64,000 bases of DNA from an uncultured Hyphomicrobiales bacterium (GTDB lineage Bacteria; Pseudomonadota; Alphaproteobacteria; Rhizobiales; Beijerinckiaceae). The translations under genes and the position numbers were made by a program. Shown here piece after piece: positions 1 through 10,285 of this stretch. The stretch spans positions 1 through 64,000 of the forward strand of contig CAINED010000079.1 of NCBI GenBank assembly GCA_903847605.1, given 5' to 3'. A model generated the notes under the pieces. It was given only the letters and a program-made list of their open reading frames with translations. It had not been told where the DNA came from and did no database searches. Within the stretch, counting starts at the first letter, position 1. The number at the start of each line of letters is the position of its first letter.

Positions 1-435
1 GGCGTTCCCGGCCAGCAGCTTCCCGGCGCCGGCGTCCCGCCACAGCAGCAACAGCCGCAGAATCGCTATCAGGTGGCAGTCGCCGCCCTCAAAGAGAGCC
101 GCTTCGATGATGCCGAGCGCGAATTCCAGGCTTTCATCGACCAAAATCCCAAGAGCCGCACCATTCCCGACGCGATCTTCAACCTCGGCATGACCTACGA
201 GCGGCGGGGGCGTCATCGCGAGGCGGCCGAGCAATATCTGAAGATCACGCAAAGCCACGACAAATCGCAGCGCGCGCCGGAGAGCATGTTGCGCCTCGGC
301 ATCGCCCTTGAGCGTCTCGGCGCGAAGGAGCAGGCCTGCGCCACCTGGCAGGAGGCGAGCCGCAAATACCCGCTCGCGCCGGGTGGGGTGCGCACCGGTC
401 TCGAGCGCCAGATGAAACGTGCGCAATGCGCCTGA
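1..435 (+). CDS. cpoB: Cell division coordinator CpoB / YbgF, C-terminal part (5' end outside window)
   Basis: The reading frame is open from base 1 and ends at 435, so only the C-terminal 144 residues are present. A Pro/Gln-rich linker is followed by tetratricopeptide repeats (FDDAEREFQAFIDQNPKS, then AIFNLGMTYERRGRHREAAEQY), which is how YbgF/CpoB proteins end. CpoB is a periplasmic partner of the Tol-Pal system and links outer-membrane constriction with peptidoglycan synthesis. The following tilS and ftsH genes give the usual alphaproteobacterial order (tol-pal-ybgF-tilS-ftsH), which supports the call. The signal peptide and coiled coil would lie upstream of the window. Confidence 0.88.
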   Translation, partial: GVPGQQLPGAGVPPQQQQPQNRYQVAVAALKESRFDDAEREFQAFIDQNPKSRTIPDAIFNLGMTYERRGRHREAAEQYLKITQSHDKSQRAPESMLRLGIALERLGAKEQACATWQEASRKYPLAPGGVRTGLERQMKRAQCA

Positions 436-1486
436 CGCCGTGATGGACGCCGCAGCGCTTGCCGCGATTTTCGGGCCATGGGCCGATAGGCGGGGCATTC
501 TGCTGGCGGTGTCGGGTGGGCCGGATTCCATGGCGTTGATGTTGCTGGCGGCGCAATGGGCGAAGACTTCGCCGCATCCCCCGATCTTCGCCGCAACGGT
601 CGATCATGGTCTGCGCGAGGAAGCGCGCGCAGAGGCGAAACTGGTCGCAGCTAGCGCGAAAAATCTCGGCATTCCCCACAAGACTTTGAACTGGAAGGGC
701 GAAAAGCCTGCCACAGCAATTCAGGAAAAGGCCCGCGAAGCGCGCTACGGCCTGCTGCTGTCCCACGCTCACAAGATCGGCGCCGACGTTGTGATGACGG
801 CGCACCACGCCGACGATCAGGCCGAGACGATCCTGTTCCGTCTGTTGCGCGGCAGCGGGCTCACCGGGCTCTCCGGGATGAAGGCGGAAACCGCGCGAGA
901 GGATATCGTGATCGCCCGGCCGTTGCTGGGCCTGCGCAAGGCGGATCTCGTCGCCATCTGCCACGAGAGCAGTCAGCAATTCGTGGACGACCCCTCCAAT
1001 GTCGATGCCCATTTCGGCCGTACGGAGATGCGCGCGCTTCTTTTGGCCCTCGAAAAGCATGGCTTGCGCGCCGGCGATCTGACCCGCCTCGGCAAGCGGC
1101 TCGCCCGCGCCGACTCGGCGCTGGCGCAGGCTGCCGTCGAACTGCATGACCGCGCCGCTTCGCCGCCGGCGGCGGGAAAACTGGACATGGGCGCGCTGGC
1201 GGCAGCGCCCGAGGAAATCGCCCTGCGTGCGCTCGGCCTGTTCCTCGAGACATCCGGGGCGCAACTCCCCCTGAAGCTCGAACGGCTCGAAGCGTTGAGC
1301 GAAAAACTGCGCGCAGCGGTCGGGAGGGGCGAAGCCGAAGCGGCCACCCTCGCCGGCCTCAAACTCAAGCTCGACCGCAAAGGCGCCCTGACAGCATTAA
1401 AGGAAGGCCCGCGCCGCCGGGGACGCTCCGGCAAAGAGCGTATGAATTCAGCCTCGCCCGAAAATCGCTTAAGTTTGTTGAAATAA
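419..1486 (+). CDS. tilS: tRNA(Ile)-lysidine synthase TilS
   Basis: TilS uses ATP and lysine to change the wobble C of tRNA-Ile(CAU) to lysidine, so that the tRNA reads AUA and is charged with Ile. The N-terminal PP-loop SGGPDS is at residues 32-37, followed by VDHGLR and the HHADDQAET motif of this family. The length, 355 aa, is within the family range. The GTG start at 419 overlaps the cpoB stop by 17 bases; an in-frame ATG at 443 (residue 9) is the alternative and would avoid the overlap. Its likely substrate tRNA is also in the window, at 7795-7870. Confidence 0.93.
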   Translation: MRNAPDAVMDAAALAAIFGPWADRRGILLAVSGGPDSMALMLLAAQWAKTSPHPPIFAATVDHGLREEARAEAKLVAASAKNLGIPHKTLNWKGEKPATAIQEKAREARYGLLLSHAHKIGADVVMTAHHADDQAETILFRLLRGSGLTGLSGMKAETAREDIVIARPLLGLRKADLVAICHESSQQFVDDPSNVDAHFGRTEMRALLLALEKHGLRAGDLTRLGKRLARADSALAQAAVELHDRAASPPAAGKLDMGALAAAPEEIALRALGLFLETSGAQLPLKLERLEALSEKLRAAVGRGEAEAATLAGLKLKLDRKGALTALKEGPRRRGRSGKERMNSASPENRLSLLK

Positions 1487-1521
1487 AATCAGACATCTCC
1501 TCACGATCCTCGTGCCATTCC

Positions 1522-1550
1522 CTTGGCAAGGGGGGCCGGCGCGCCTAAAT
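1522..1550 (+). promoter_or_regulatory. Possible heat-shock sigma-32 type promoter of ftsH
   Basis: CTTG at 1522-1525 and CCTAAAT at 1544-1550 are separated by 18 bases. This resembles the alphaproteobacterial RpoH pattern (CTTG, 17-18 bases, CYTATnT) with one mismatch in the second box. ftsH is heat-shock controlled in several proteobacteria, so the position about 50 bases before the ftsH start makes sense. This is a by-eye match only. Confidence 0.35.
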
Positions 1551-1598
1551 TGATCCTTCGGGCTGCACGCTGGCGTCGCTTCGCCAACAAGGACGGAC

Positions 1599-3518
<1,920 letters not shown>

Positions 3519-3542
3519 GGGCGGCTTGAACGTCAGAATGCG

Positions 3543-3570
3543 AAAGGCCGGGGCAATGCTCCGGCCTTTT
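3543..3570 (+). terminator. Intrinsic terminator after ftsH
   Basis: Nine-base arms AAAGGCCGG (3543-3551) and CCGGCCTTT (3561-3569) pair perfectly around a 9-base loop, and the right arm runs into a T-rich stretch. It lies 25 bases after the ftsH stop, facing the convergent gene at 3633. Confidence 0.8.
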
Positions 3571-3632
3571 GTCTTGAAGAAGCTTGCTACAATCCTGCGC
3601 GGCACAAATCATTCGCAACGCGCAACGCTGAT

Positions 3633-3962
3633 CTATTGCGATGGCCCTGCCGGCGCGCCCGTGAACCACATGGCGAGATCGAAACTGTTGAGATCGACAG
3701 CGCGCAACATGGCGCTGACGGTCACGACCACGGCCGTCGGTGTGACCTCTGCATCCTTCGCGAAGACGTTGAGCGCGCGTTTTTCTTCCTGCGCGACGGC
3801 GCGATAGGCCAGCGTGCCGGTCGTGAGAAGCGAAGCGATGACATCGGACGGGATCGCTGTTGTCGATTGCGTTTCCACATCGTGCCTGATGGCGTCACAG
3901 ACGCGGCGGAAAGAATCGAGATCGGTCTGCGACAAGACCGAATAAGCGTCAGACCCGGACAT
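3633..3962 (-). CDS. Unknown 109-aa protein, last gene of the amidohydrolase/Rieske cluster
   Basis: I do not recognise the family. The product is soluble-looking, without a signal peptide or Cys motif, and contains a helical central part (TDLDSFRRVCDAIRHDVE) and a hydrophobic C-terminal half (TAVVVTVSAMLRAVDLNSFDLAMWF). The gene overlaps the end of the Rieske gene by 14 bases if it starts at the ATG 3962, which has GAGGA about ten bases upstream; an ATG at 3983 is a longer alternative. The tight overlap, the same strand and the convincing protein composition suggest a real gene, translationally coupled to the Rieske protein. It may be a small partner subunit, but nothing in the sequence proves this. 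Confidence 0.6.
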   Translation of the reverse strand: MSGSDAYSVLSQTDLDSFRRVCDAIRHDVETQSTTAIPSDVIASLLTTGTLAYRAVAQEEKRALNVFAKDAEVTPTAVVVTVSAMLRAVDLNSFDLAMWFTGAPAGPSQ

Positions 3963-4314
3963 AGACCTTGTCCTCTTCGACACGTGTCTCGAAGCGCCTC
4001 AGTCCGTAAGCGTCAGAGCCGGGATGCTTGCCTGTGGCGAAACGGAATTCGTAGCCGTGCCACGGACAGACGAGATGAAACTCGTCTTCGGAAAAAGACA
4101 TCCTGATGCTTTTCTGTTCCGCAGAGAGATGTTCTTCCACCCTGGGCATGATGCGGCCCTGACAGACCGGGCCGCCCTGATGCGGGCATGAATTCAGGAA
4201 CGCGTAGAACTCGTCCTTCACGCAGAACACGCCGATTTCGAGCCTGTCGTTGGTCACGAGCTTGCGGCTTCCGTCCTGGAATTCGGAGCGGTATCCGACG
4301 AATACGTCCGCCAT
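3949..4314 (-). CDS. Rieske [2Fe-2S] ferredoxin-like protein
   Basis: This is a 121-aa stand-alone Rieske domain. The cluster ligands are visible as C43-P-H45 and C83-P-W-H86 (SCPHQGG and CPWHGYEF). The CPWH form is typical of Rieske ferredoxins and of the N-terminal domain of aromatic-ring oxygenases, rather than of bc1 Rieske proteins. Without a catalytic domain it is probably an electron carrier. The ATG at 4314 follows AGGAAT and gives the expected N-terminus; the frame stays open upstream to 4431 but that part overlaps the amidohydrolase gene and is unlikely to be translated. It lies 19 bases after the amidohydrolase stop, so the two are probably co-transcribed. Confidence 0.85.
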   Translation of the reverse strand: MADVFVGYRSEFQDGSRKLVTNDRLEIGVFCVKDEFYAFLNSCPHQGGPVCQGRIMPRVEEHLSAEQKSIRMSFSEDEFHLVCPWHGYEFRFATGKHPGSDAYGLRRFETRVEEDKVYVRV

Positions 4315-4333
4315 GTCTTTATTCCTGTTCTGA

Positions 4334-5554
4334 TCAGAGTTTCTTGTAGATGCGGCGCGCGTTCTCGCCGAGGATGTTGCGCTTGCCCTGTTCTGAAACG
4401 AAGGCCAGGTCGGTGATGATCGACGGCGCATCGAAATCCCAGTGCGGCCAGTCCGACGAGTAGAGCAGGCGGTTCTCCGCGTCGATCGCCTCGAATGTCG
4501 CCTGCAGCAGTTTCATGTTGGTGCGCTCCATCGGCTGACAGCAGTGATACATGTCGCGGATGTATTCGCTGGGCAGTTTCTTGAGCAGCGGCGCCTCGCT
4601 CTGGCGCATGAGATATTCGTTATCGAGGCGCTGCATCATGAAGGGCAGGTAGGCAAGGCCCGATTCGATCCAGACAACCGGCAGTTTCGGGAAGCGTTCG
4701 CACAAGCCGTGCATGACCCAGTTCGCCATGTGCACCATGTTGCACAGGACGAAGGAGATCGCATGCATGGTGATGAACTTGTCGAGCTGGCGCAGATAGC
4801 CATCCTGCCAGTTGAACCCGGCATGGAAGCTGAGAGGCAGGCCGCGCTCCTCGAGCATGCGATAGATGCGCATGTACTTGTTGTCGTGCACAGGCGAATA
4901 GCGCACGCTGGTGATCGAGAAGCCGATGACCGAGGGATGATCGCCATACATCTCGATCATGCGCTCGCAGGCGTCCGGGTCGCTGAAGGGCAGCAGCGCC
5001 ATCGTCTTCAGGCGCGGGTCGCCGGGCAGCACGACTTCCGTCAAAAACTTCGCATAGGCGAAGGCGAGATTCGTCTCGATCTTGATGTTGGGATGCGTGC
5101 CGATCTGCAGCAGCGCATTGGGAAACATGATCATCCGGTCGATGCCGAAGGAATCCATCGCGCGGCGCAGCGGTACGACATCGGGGTGAACGGTCTTGTC
5201 GTCGCGCGGTTCGCCGGGCGAAAGATTGGAGTGCGGTATGCGCCCGCTTACGCTTTGCGAGAACATGCCGCCATTGGCATGATAAAGGACCGTGCCAAGG
5301 CGGCTGTCGGGTTTGCGCTTGAAGCTGAGCGCCTCTTCCCTGAGGATAGGATCTTCGACAAACTCGATGATCTCGTTCCACGAACTCGTCTCGACGTGGT
5401 GCGTATCGAGATCGACGATGAAGTAATCTTTGAACCCCATCTTGTCGCGGTACTTGGCGGCATGGCGGAGCGTTTCGCGCGTGTCGGACTCGCTGGTCAA
5501 CGGCCCGTTGATGCCCATGTCGCGAAAGCCGGGTTGCGAAATTCTGTCATCCAT
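4334..5554 (-). CDS. Amidohydrolase-2 family metal-dependent hydrolase/decarboxylase
   Basis: The 406-aa product belongs to the TIM-barrel amidohydrolase-2 (ACMSD-like) group. Visible metal-site elements are DLDTHH at residues 48-53, SFHAGFNW mid-protein and YSSDWPHWDFD with Asp368 near the end. Members hydrolyse or non-oxidatively decarboxylate aromatic and related acids; the substrate here is unknown. There is no signal peptide, so it acts in the cytosol. It is the first gene of a set with the Rieske protein and the unknown 109-aa protein, and a Bug-type binding protein gene lies 47 bases upstream on the same strand. This suggests breakdown of an imported organic acid. Confidence 0.85.
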   Translation of the reverse strand: MDDRISQPGFRDMGINGPLTSESDTRETLRHAAKYRDKMGFKDYFIVDLDTHHVETSSWNEIIEFVEDPILREEALSFKRKPDSRLGTVLYHANGGMFSQSVSGRIPHSNLSPGEPRDDKTVHPDVVPLRRAMDSFGIDRMIMFPNALLQIGTHPNIKIETNLAFAYAKFLTEVVLPGDPRLKTMALLPFSDPDACERMIEMYGDHPSVIGFSITSVRYSPVHDNKYMRIYRMLEERGLPLSFHAGFNWQDGYLRQLDKFITMHAISFVLCNMVHMANWVMHGLCERFPKLPVVWIESGLAYLPFMMQRLDNEYLMRQSEAPLLKKLPSEYIRDMYHCCQPMERTNMKLLQATFEAIDAENRLLYSSDWPHWDFDAPSIITDLAFVSEQGKRNILGENARRIYKKL

Positions 5555-5601
5555 TCGGGTGCATCCTTGCTTTGATTTGCTCCGCGGGCAGCCGGAGCGG
5601 T

Positions 5602-6600
5602 TTATTGCTTCTGGTGAATTCCGGTCGCCGATGTCAGCTGTGTATATTGCTTGATGTCCGCTACGAAAAAATCAGTATAGGCCTCGGGCGTGCCACCGCG
5701 AACATCGTAGTCGAGCGCCGCAATGCGTGATTTCACGCTGGGATCCTGCAGCGCTGCATTGAACGCGCCGTTGAGCTGAACCCGGATTTCCTTCGGCGTC
5801 CCGGCGGGCGCTGCAAGCCCGCACCATGGCACGATGTTGAAATCGGGAAAGCCGAGCTCCGTCATAGCCGGTATATCGGGCATCCTGTTCGAGCGCGTGC
5901 GGCTGGAGACGGCGAGCGGGCGCAATCTTCCATTCTCGATGAATTGCGCGACAGCGCCTGTTGTGGTGAACATGAACTGCACGTCGCCTTGCACCAGCGC
6001 TCCAACGGCGGGCGCAAGGCCGAGAAAGGGAACATGCGCCGCAATGTCCTGTGGCAGGCCGGATTTATAAAGCATCATCGATGACGCCAGATGATGCTGC
6101 GATGCATAGCCGCCGCTTGCATAGTTATATTTGCCGGGATTTTTTTTCAGGAGATCGATGAGGTCGCTCACGCTCTTGACCGGTAGTTCCGATCTCACGA
6201 GCAAGGCCATCGGCGCTTCGCCAAGGAGGATGACAGGATCGAGATCCTTGTAGGGATCGTAGCGCAATCCCTTGTTGATCGCCGGCGCGGACCCATGCGT
6301 GCTCGAGGTGGTGATGACGAGCGCATGACCATCGGGCGCCATCTGCTTTGCGGCGAGTATGCCCGTGAGGCCGCTGGCGCCTGCGCGATTTTCGATGACA
6401 AAGGTCCAGGCGTATTTATCGCCGATGAACTGCGTGACCACGCGGGGAATGCCGTCGTAAGGGCCGCCCGCAGGATAGGGCACGATGAGCTTGATCGGCT
6501 GCGAGGGAAATTTTCCCTGAGCTCTCGATGCCGTCATTCCCGCGGCCGCGAGGCCGAGACCCGTCAATGAGTGTAACGCAGCGCGCCGGCTGAGCATCAT
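5602..6600 (-). CDS. Bug/TctC-family periplasmic substrate-binding protein
   Basis: The product is 332 aa. The N-terminus SRRAALHSLTGLGLAAAG is a twin-arginine-like signal ending at SRAQ, and the mature part begins with the family pattern FPSQPIKLIVPYPAGGPYDGIPR. Bug proteins bind carboxylates, amino acids or nicotinate-type compounds in the periplasm and classically serve TctAB tripartite carriers. No tctA or tctB gene is in the window. It sits upstream of and on the same strand as the amidohydrolase gene, so the bound compound may be the substrate of that pathway. Confidence 0.88.
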   Translation of the reverse strand: MMLSRRAALHSLTGLGLAAAGMTASRAQGKFPSQPIKLIVPYPAGGPYDGIPRVVTQFIGDKYAWTFVIENRAGASGLTGILAAKQMAPDGHALVITTSSTHGSAPAINKGLRYDPYKDLDPVILLGEAPMALLVRSELPVKSVSDLIDLLKKNPGKYNYASGGYASQHHLASSMMLYKSGLPQDIAAHVPFLGLAPAVGALVQGDVQFMFTTTGAVAQFIENGRLRPLAVSSRTRSNRMPDIPAMTELGFPDFNIVPWCGLAAPAGTPKEIRVQLNGAFNAALQDPSVKSRIAALDYDVRGGTPEAYTDFFVADIKQYTQLTSATGIHQKQ

Positions 6601-6704
6601 GCCTGCCTCCCGGATGTGTCGTTTCCCTTTGCGGGTGTTTTTCTCTTCAAACTATCGCAGGAATTGCCGGTGTGAACAAGCGCAGCGCATCTTGCCCTTG
6701 GGCA

Positions 6705-7682
6705 TCACTTCACGATGCCCGCTTCGCGCAACGCGCGAAGGGAACCGGGATGCAGCGGTGCGCCCATTTCCAGGAGTTTCGGCTGCGCCTTCGCACGCGC
6801 TTCGTCTATCAATTCCTGGGTGGATTTATATTGCGGGGAACGCTCGGCGAACTGGTCGATATTTTCCAGCATCGTCTTCATGATGATGTAGGCGGTTTCT
6901 TCCGGCAGGCTTGGCACGCCGAACCATCCGATCTGGATGCTGACGACAGGCATGTCCACGTCGTGGCCGCGTATCGCGCCTTTCTTCAGAATGCTTTGCG
7001 TATATAGCCCCTCTGTGCCCAGCATCTTTTGCAGGAGTTCGGGCGGCGTTGCGACGACGCGGGTTTTCGAAAGCTCTGTCAGTTCGGTGAGTCCACCATT
7101 GGGTATGCAGCACTGGAATTGCAGGTCGACCTTGCCTTCACGAGTCGAGGCCGCGCCCGGCCCGAACGCCTGATAGACGGGACGTATGTCGTCGAAGCTC
7201 CATCCGAGCGCGTTGAAGAAATAGCGTGCATGAGCTTCCATTCCGCTACCCTTGGCGCCGATGGCGATGCGCTTGCCCCTGATCTGTTCCAGCGATGTGA
7301 TGTTGGAACTTTCCAGGCTGATGAAGAACAGCGCCCAATAGCCGAGCGGCGTCACCGTGACGTAAGAAAGTTTGTCCTTGAAGGGTGGTTGTCCGCGCAG
7401 GCCCGCGATGACAAGCGGCGCATCCATGCCGCCGATGGTGATCTCGCCTGATGACATGAGACGCGAGGACTCTATCGCGCCGCTCGAAGCTTCCGCCGTG
7501 GCGCTGTTGACCCGGCCGGATTTATTGAGCGCTTCGGCGAGGATTGCGCCCATCACGTAATAAGCGCCGCCCGGCGTGCCGGTCGCGATGCGAATGTCGG
7601 GCTTTTTCGTCTGTCCAAGGCTGGTTGTCGCCACCATGCAAGCCAGCACTGCCGGCGCCAGCAAGCGTTTGAACATGCCCAT
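6705..7682 (-). CDS. TAXI-family TRAP transporter substrate-binding protein
   Basis: The product has 325 aa. A cleavable signal peptide (FKRLLAPAVLACMVATTSLGQ) is followed by the TAXI family opening IRIATGTPGGAYYVMGAILAEALNK and later RIAIGAKGSGMEAHARYF. TAXI proteins are periplasmic receptors of TRAP carriers with a fused DctQM membrane subunit. No such membrane gene is nearby, so this receptor is an orphan. It is probably co-transcribed with the Bug gene 104 bases downstream. Confidence 0.88.
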   Translation of the reverse strand: MGMFKRLLAPAVLACMVATTSLGQTKKPDIRIATGTPGGAYYVMGAILAEALNKSGRVNSATAEASSGAIESSRLMSSGEITIGGMDAPLVIAGLRGQPPFKDKLSYVTVTPLGYWALFFISLESSNITSLEQIRGKRIAIGAKGSGMEAHARYFFNALGWSFDDIRPVYQAFGPGAASTREGKVDLQFQCCIPNGGLTELTELSKTRVVATPPELLQKMLGTEGLYTQSILKKGAIRGHDVDMPVVSIQIGWFGVPSLPEETAYIIMKTMLENIDQFAERSPQYKSTQELIDEARAKAQPKLLEMGAPLHPGSLRALREAGIVK

Positions 7683-7794
7683 CGAAACCTCCCGGAGAAC
7701 GGGCGGTGTTCCGCCTCGTGCACGCGAGGTTAGACCCGAGGCGCGACTGCCGCAATCGCGTGGACTTCTCGTGGCGGGAGGCGAATTTGGAGAG

Positions 7795-7870
7795 TGGTGG
7801 GCCGGGAGGGACTCGAACCCCCAACCAGACCGTTATGAGCGGTCGGCTCTAACCATTGAGCTACCAGCCC
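7795..7870 (-). tRNA. tRNA with CAU anticodon, most likely tRNA-Ile2 (lysidine-modified)
   Basis: Read on the minus strand, the 76 bases fold as a complete tRNA: 7-bp acceptor stem (GGGCTGG with CCGGCCC, one T-G pair), D arm, anticodon stem GACCG/CGGTC with loop CTCATAA, variable loop TGGTT, T arm with GGTTCGAGTCC, and an encoded CCA end. The CAU anticodon fits either elongator Met or Ile2. The variable loop and the C4-G69 pair are closer to tRNA-Ile2 than to elongator Met, and loop base 32 is C rather than the A seen in rhizobial elongator Met as I remember it. Identity is therefore probable, not certain. Confidence 0.93.
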
Positions 7871-8132
7871 AGACGCCACGAGGGTCATCCGAGAGCGCAA
7901 GGCAATACACGCAAACGGCCCGCGCGTGCAACGCTTCTCGGCGCACAGGCTTGTGCGGAGCAGGAGTTGTGCGCACCGCCTTGAGAAGCCCGGCAAAATC
8001 GCTTGCGCTTGCGGACGCTCTGGTCGAATCTGCGCATGATCGAAGCGCCGGTCCGGGAAGCCGTTGCGCTCGGGCCACAGCGGGAGGCGGAAGCGCGAAC
8101 GAGAATTTCGCGCCGCATCCGGGGGAGGACAC

Positions 8133-9110
8133 ATGACCATTCATCGCCGCCATTTTCTGAAGCTCGCGGGCTCGACTGCCGGGACACTCGCCGCGCCGAC
8201 CTTGCTGCGCGCGCAATCGGCCTGGCCGAACCAGACGATCAGGGTGCAGATTCCTTTCTCCGCCGGCAGTTCGGTCGATGTGATCGGCCGCATTGTCATG
8301 GACCCGCTTTCGAGGGCGCTGGGCCAGCCCATCGTGATCGAGAATCGCGGCGGCGCGGGCGGCACCATCGGTTCGGCGCAGGTCGCCCGCGCTGCGCCGG
8401 ATGGCTACACGCTGCTCATCAACGCCTCCGCGCATTCGGCGGCGCCCGCCGCCTATCCCAACATCGCCTATGACGTCGTGAAGGATTTTTCCGCCGTCGC
8501 CTGTTTCGGCAGCATCCCGAATGTCGTCGTGGTGTCGCCGGACAGCGGCCTCAAGACGCTGAAGGACCTCGTCGAGAAGGGTAAAAAGGGCGGGCTCACC
8601 TATTCCTCGGCCGGCGTCGGCAGCGCGACGCATTGGGCCGCCGAGCGGCTGCGCCTCGCGGGCGATTTCAAGGGCACCCACGTGCCGTTCCGCGGCGGTC
8701 CCGAGGCGACGATGGAAGTCGTCGCGGGACGCGTCGATTACGCCTGCATGGGCATGTCGTCGGTGCTTGGCCTCGTGCAGGACAGGAAGGTGGTGCCGCT
8801 CGCCGTCTGTACGCCGCAGCGCTCGACAGCGCTGCCGAACGTGCCGACGACGATCGAGGCCGGTTATCCCGGCTCGGACTATATCTTCTGGAACGGGCTT
8901 TTCGTACCGGCGAAAACGCCCAAAGAAATTATCGATCGTCTCCACGCCGAGACGAAAAAGGCGCTGGCGCTGCCGGCCGTGCAGGACAAGTTCAAGCCGC
9001 AGGGCATCGAACCGATGGACCTGACGCCTGCGCAATATGACGAACTCATCCGCAAGGAGGTTGCGGGAAATATCGCCTTCGTGAAGGCGGCGGGGCTGAA
9101 GTTTCAGTGA
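8133..9110 (+). CDS. Bug/TctC-family substrate-binding protein with Tat signal
   Basis: The 325-aa product starts with the twin-arginine motif RRHFLKLAG and a short hydrophobic stretch ending at LLRAQ, then the Bug opening WPNQTIRVQIPFSAGSSVDVIGR and ENRGGAGGTIGSAQVARAAPDGYT. The ATG at 8133 has a strong GGGGGAGGA ribosome site; the frame is open further upstream but that part is not protein-like. It is transcribed away from the tRNA and stands alone, with a lysozyme gene downstream. The ligand cannot be inferred. Confidence 0.88.
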   Translation: MTIHRRHFLKLAGSTAGTLAAPTLLRAQSAWPNQTIRVQIPFSAGSSVDVIGRIVMDPLSRALGQPIVIENRGGAGGTIGSAQVARAAPDGYTLLINASAHSAAPAAYPNIAYDVVKDFSAVACFGSIPNVVVVSPDSGLKTLKDLVEKGKKGGLTYSSAGVGSATHWAAERLRLAGDFKGTHVPFRGGPEATMEVVAGRVDYACMGMSSVLGLVQDRKVVPLAVCTPQRSTALPNVPTTIEAGYPGSDYIFWNGLFVPAKTPKEIIDRLHAETKKALALPAVQDKFKPQGIEPMDLTPAQYDELIRKEVAGNIAFVKAAGLKFQ

Positions 9111-9231
9111 CGGCCTGACCTAAAAGCCACAGCCCCGGGCAAACTGCGTTCATCCGTGGATTAGCCGATTGCAGGGCGCCATCCGCGCAGCCACAGTCTG
9201 CGCCGTGATTTGCGCCAAAACACCCTGTTCC

Positions 9232-10176
9232 ATGCCCGCCAGACGCTCGACCAAAATTCTCCCGGCAATCCTGATCGCAGCGGCGCTGGCCGGCTGCGCG
9301 GGCGGCGTCGGCGAAATCGCCGAGCCTGCGGCTCTGACGGGCAATCATCCATTCCCGGTGCGCGAGGCGAGCCCGGGCTTCGACCTGCACGAAATCCATG
9401 GCATCGACATCGCGAAATATCAGGGCGAGATCGACTGGTCGGCGGTGCGAGGGGCAGGGATCGGCTTTGCCTTCATCAAGGCGACCGAGGGCACCGACCG
9501 GATCGACGAGAAATTCCAGGCGAACTGGGCAGGCGCGAAGGCGGCGGGCGTTGCGCGCGGGGCTTATCACTTCTCCTATTGGTGCACGCCGATGGAGCAG
9601 CAGTTCGAGAATTTCCGGCGCACCGTGCCGGTCGAGCCCGACGCCATGCCCCCGGTGCTCGATCTTGAATGGAATCACCAGAGCCCGACTTGCCCCAAGA
9701 AAGTGCCGAAGGAGCATGCGCTCTCCGAAATCCGCAAATGGGTGCAACTCGCCGAACGGCACTACGGCAAGAAGCCGATCCTCTATGTCGAGATTCCCTT
9801 TTATCGCGACGTGCTGTCCGGCGGCGAATTCAGCGACTATCCGCTGTGGCTGCGCTCGGTCGCAGCGCCGCCGCAGGTGCGCTATCCCGGCCGGCGCTGG
9901 GCCTTCTGGCAATATTCCGACAAGGGCCGCGTCGCTGGCATAGGCCCGCGCGTCGACAAGAATGTCTTTGCGGGAACGCGCGAGGAATGGCGGCGGCTTG
10001 TGGCGTCGAATTTCGGCCATCAGGGCGCCACGCAGACGGCGCGGCCGGCAGCGCCTGCCGCTCCCGCGCCGACGCTGGTCGCCACGACGCCTGCGGCTTC
10101 AGTGGCTGGTGCGCCGCAACAGGCTAATGTCGCGGCCTCTGCGCCAACTCCGCCGCCGCTGCAGGCTTCGCGCTAA
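9232..10176 (+). CDS. GH25 (lysozyme-like) muramidase lipoprotein
   Basis: The 314-aa product is a glycoside hydrolase family 25 protein, which cuts the MurNAc-GlcNAc bond of peptidoglycan. The chosen start gives a lipoprotein signal with lipobox LAGC at Cys22. The GH25 domain begins at GIDIAKYQGEIDWS (Asp59) and carries the catalytic DLEW with Asp144 and Glu146, then AFWQYSDKGRVAGI near its end. A 50-residue Pro/Ala-rich tail follows and may span the periplasm. The frame also has an ATG at 9169, but the 9232 start puts the signal peptide at the very N-terminus. Its role is probably wall remodelling; there is no phage context. Confidence 0.87.
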   Translation: MPARRSTKILPAILIAAALAGCAGGVGEIAEPAALTGNHPFPVREASPGFDLHEIHGIDIAKYQGEIDWSAVRGAGIGFAFIKATEGTDRIDEKFQANWAGAKAAGVARGAYHFSYWCTPMEQQFENFRRTVPVEPDAMPPVLDLEWNHQSPTCPKKVPKEHALSEIRKWVQLAERHYGKKPILYVEIPFYRDVLSGGEFSDYPLWLRSVAAPPQVRYPGRRWAFWQYSDKGRVAGIGPRVDKNVFAGTREEWRRLVASNFGHQGATQTARPAAPAAPAPTLVATTPAASVAGAPQQANVAASAPTPPPLQASR

Positions 10177-10285
10177 ATCTGACAATCCCGGACGATTGCT
10201 GCCTGCTTGCAGAAGGCCTTCGCGCCCTCGCATCATCGCGTTATGCTTGTTGCCAAGCGCAAACTGCTTGTGATGGAGGGAACCG

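Noticed and set aside
7795-7870. tRNA read as elongator tRNA-Met
   Set aside because: Not excluded, but the variable loop TGGTT, C at position 32 and the C4-G69 pair are nearer to tRNA-Ile2.
9232-10176. GH25 lysozyme as a phage endolysin
   Set aside because: It has a lipoprotein signal and there are no holin, spanin or structural phage genes nearby.
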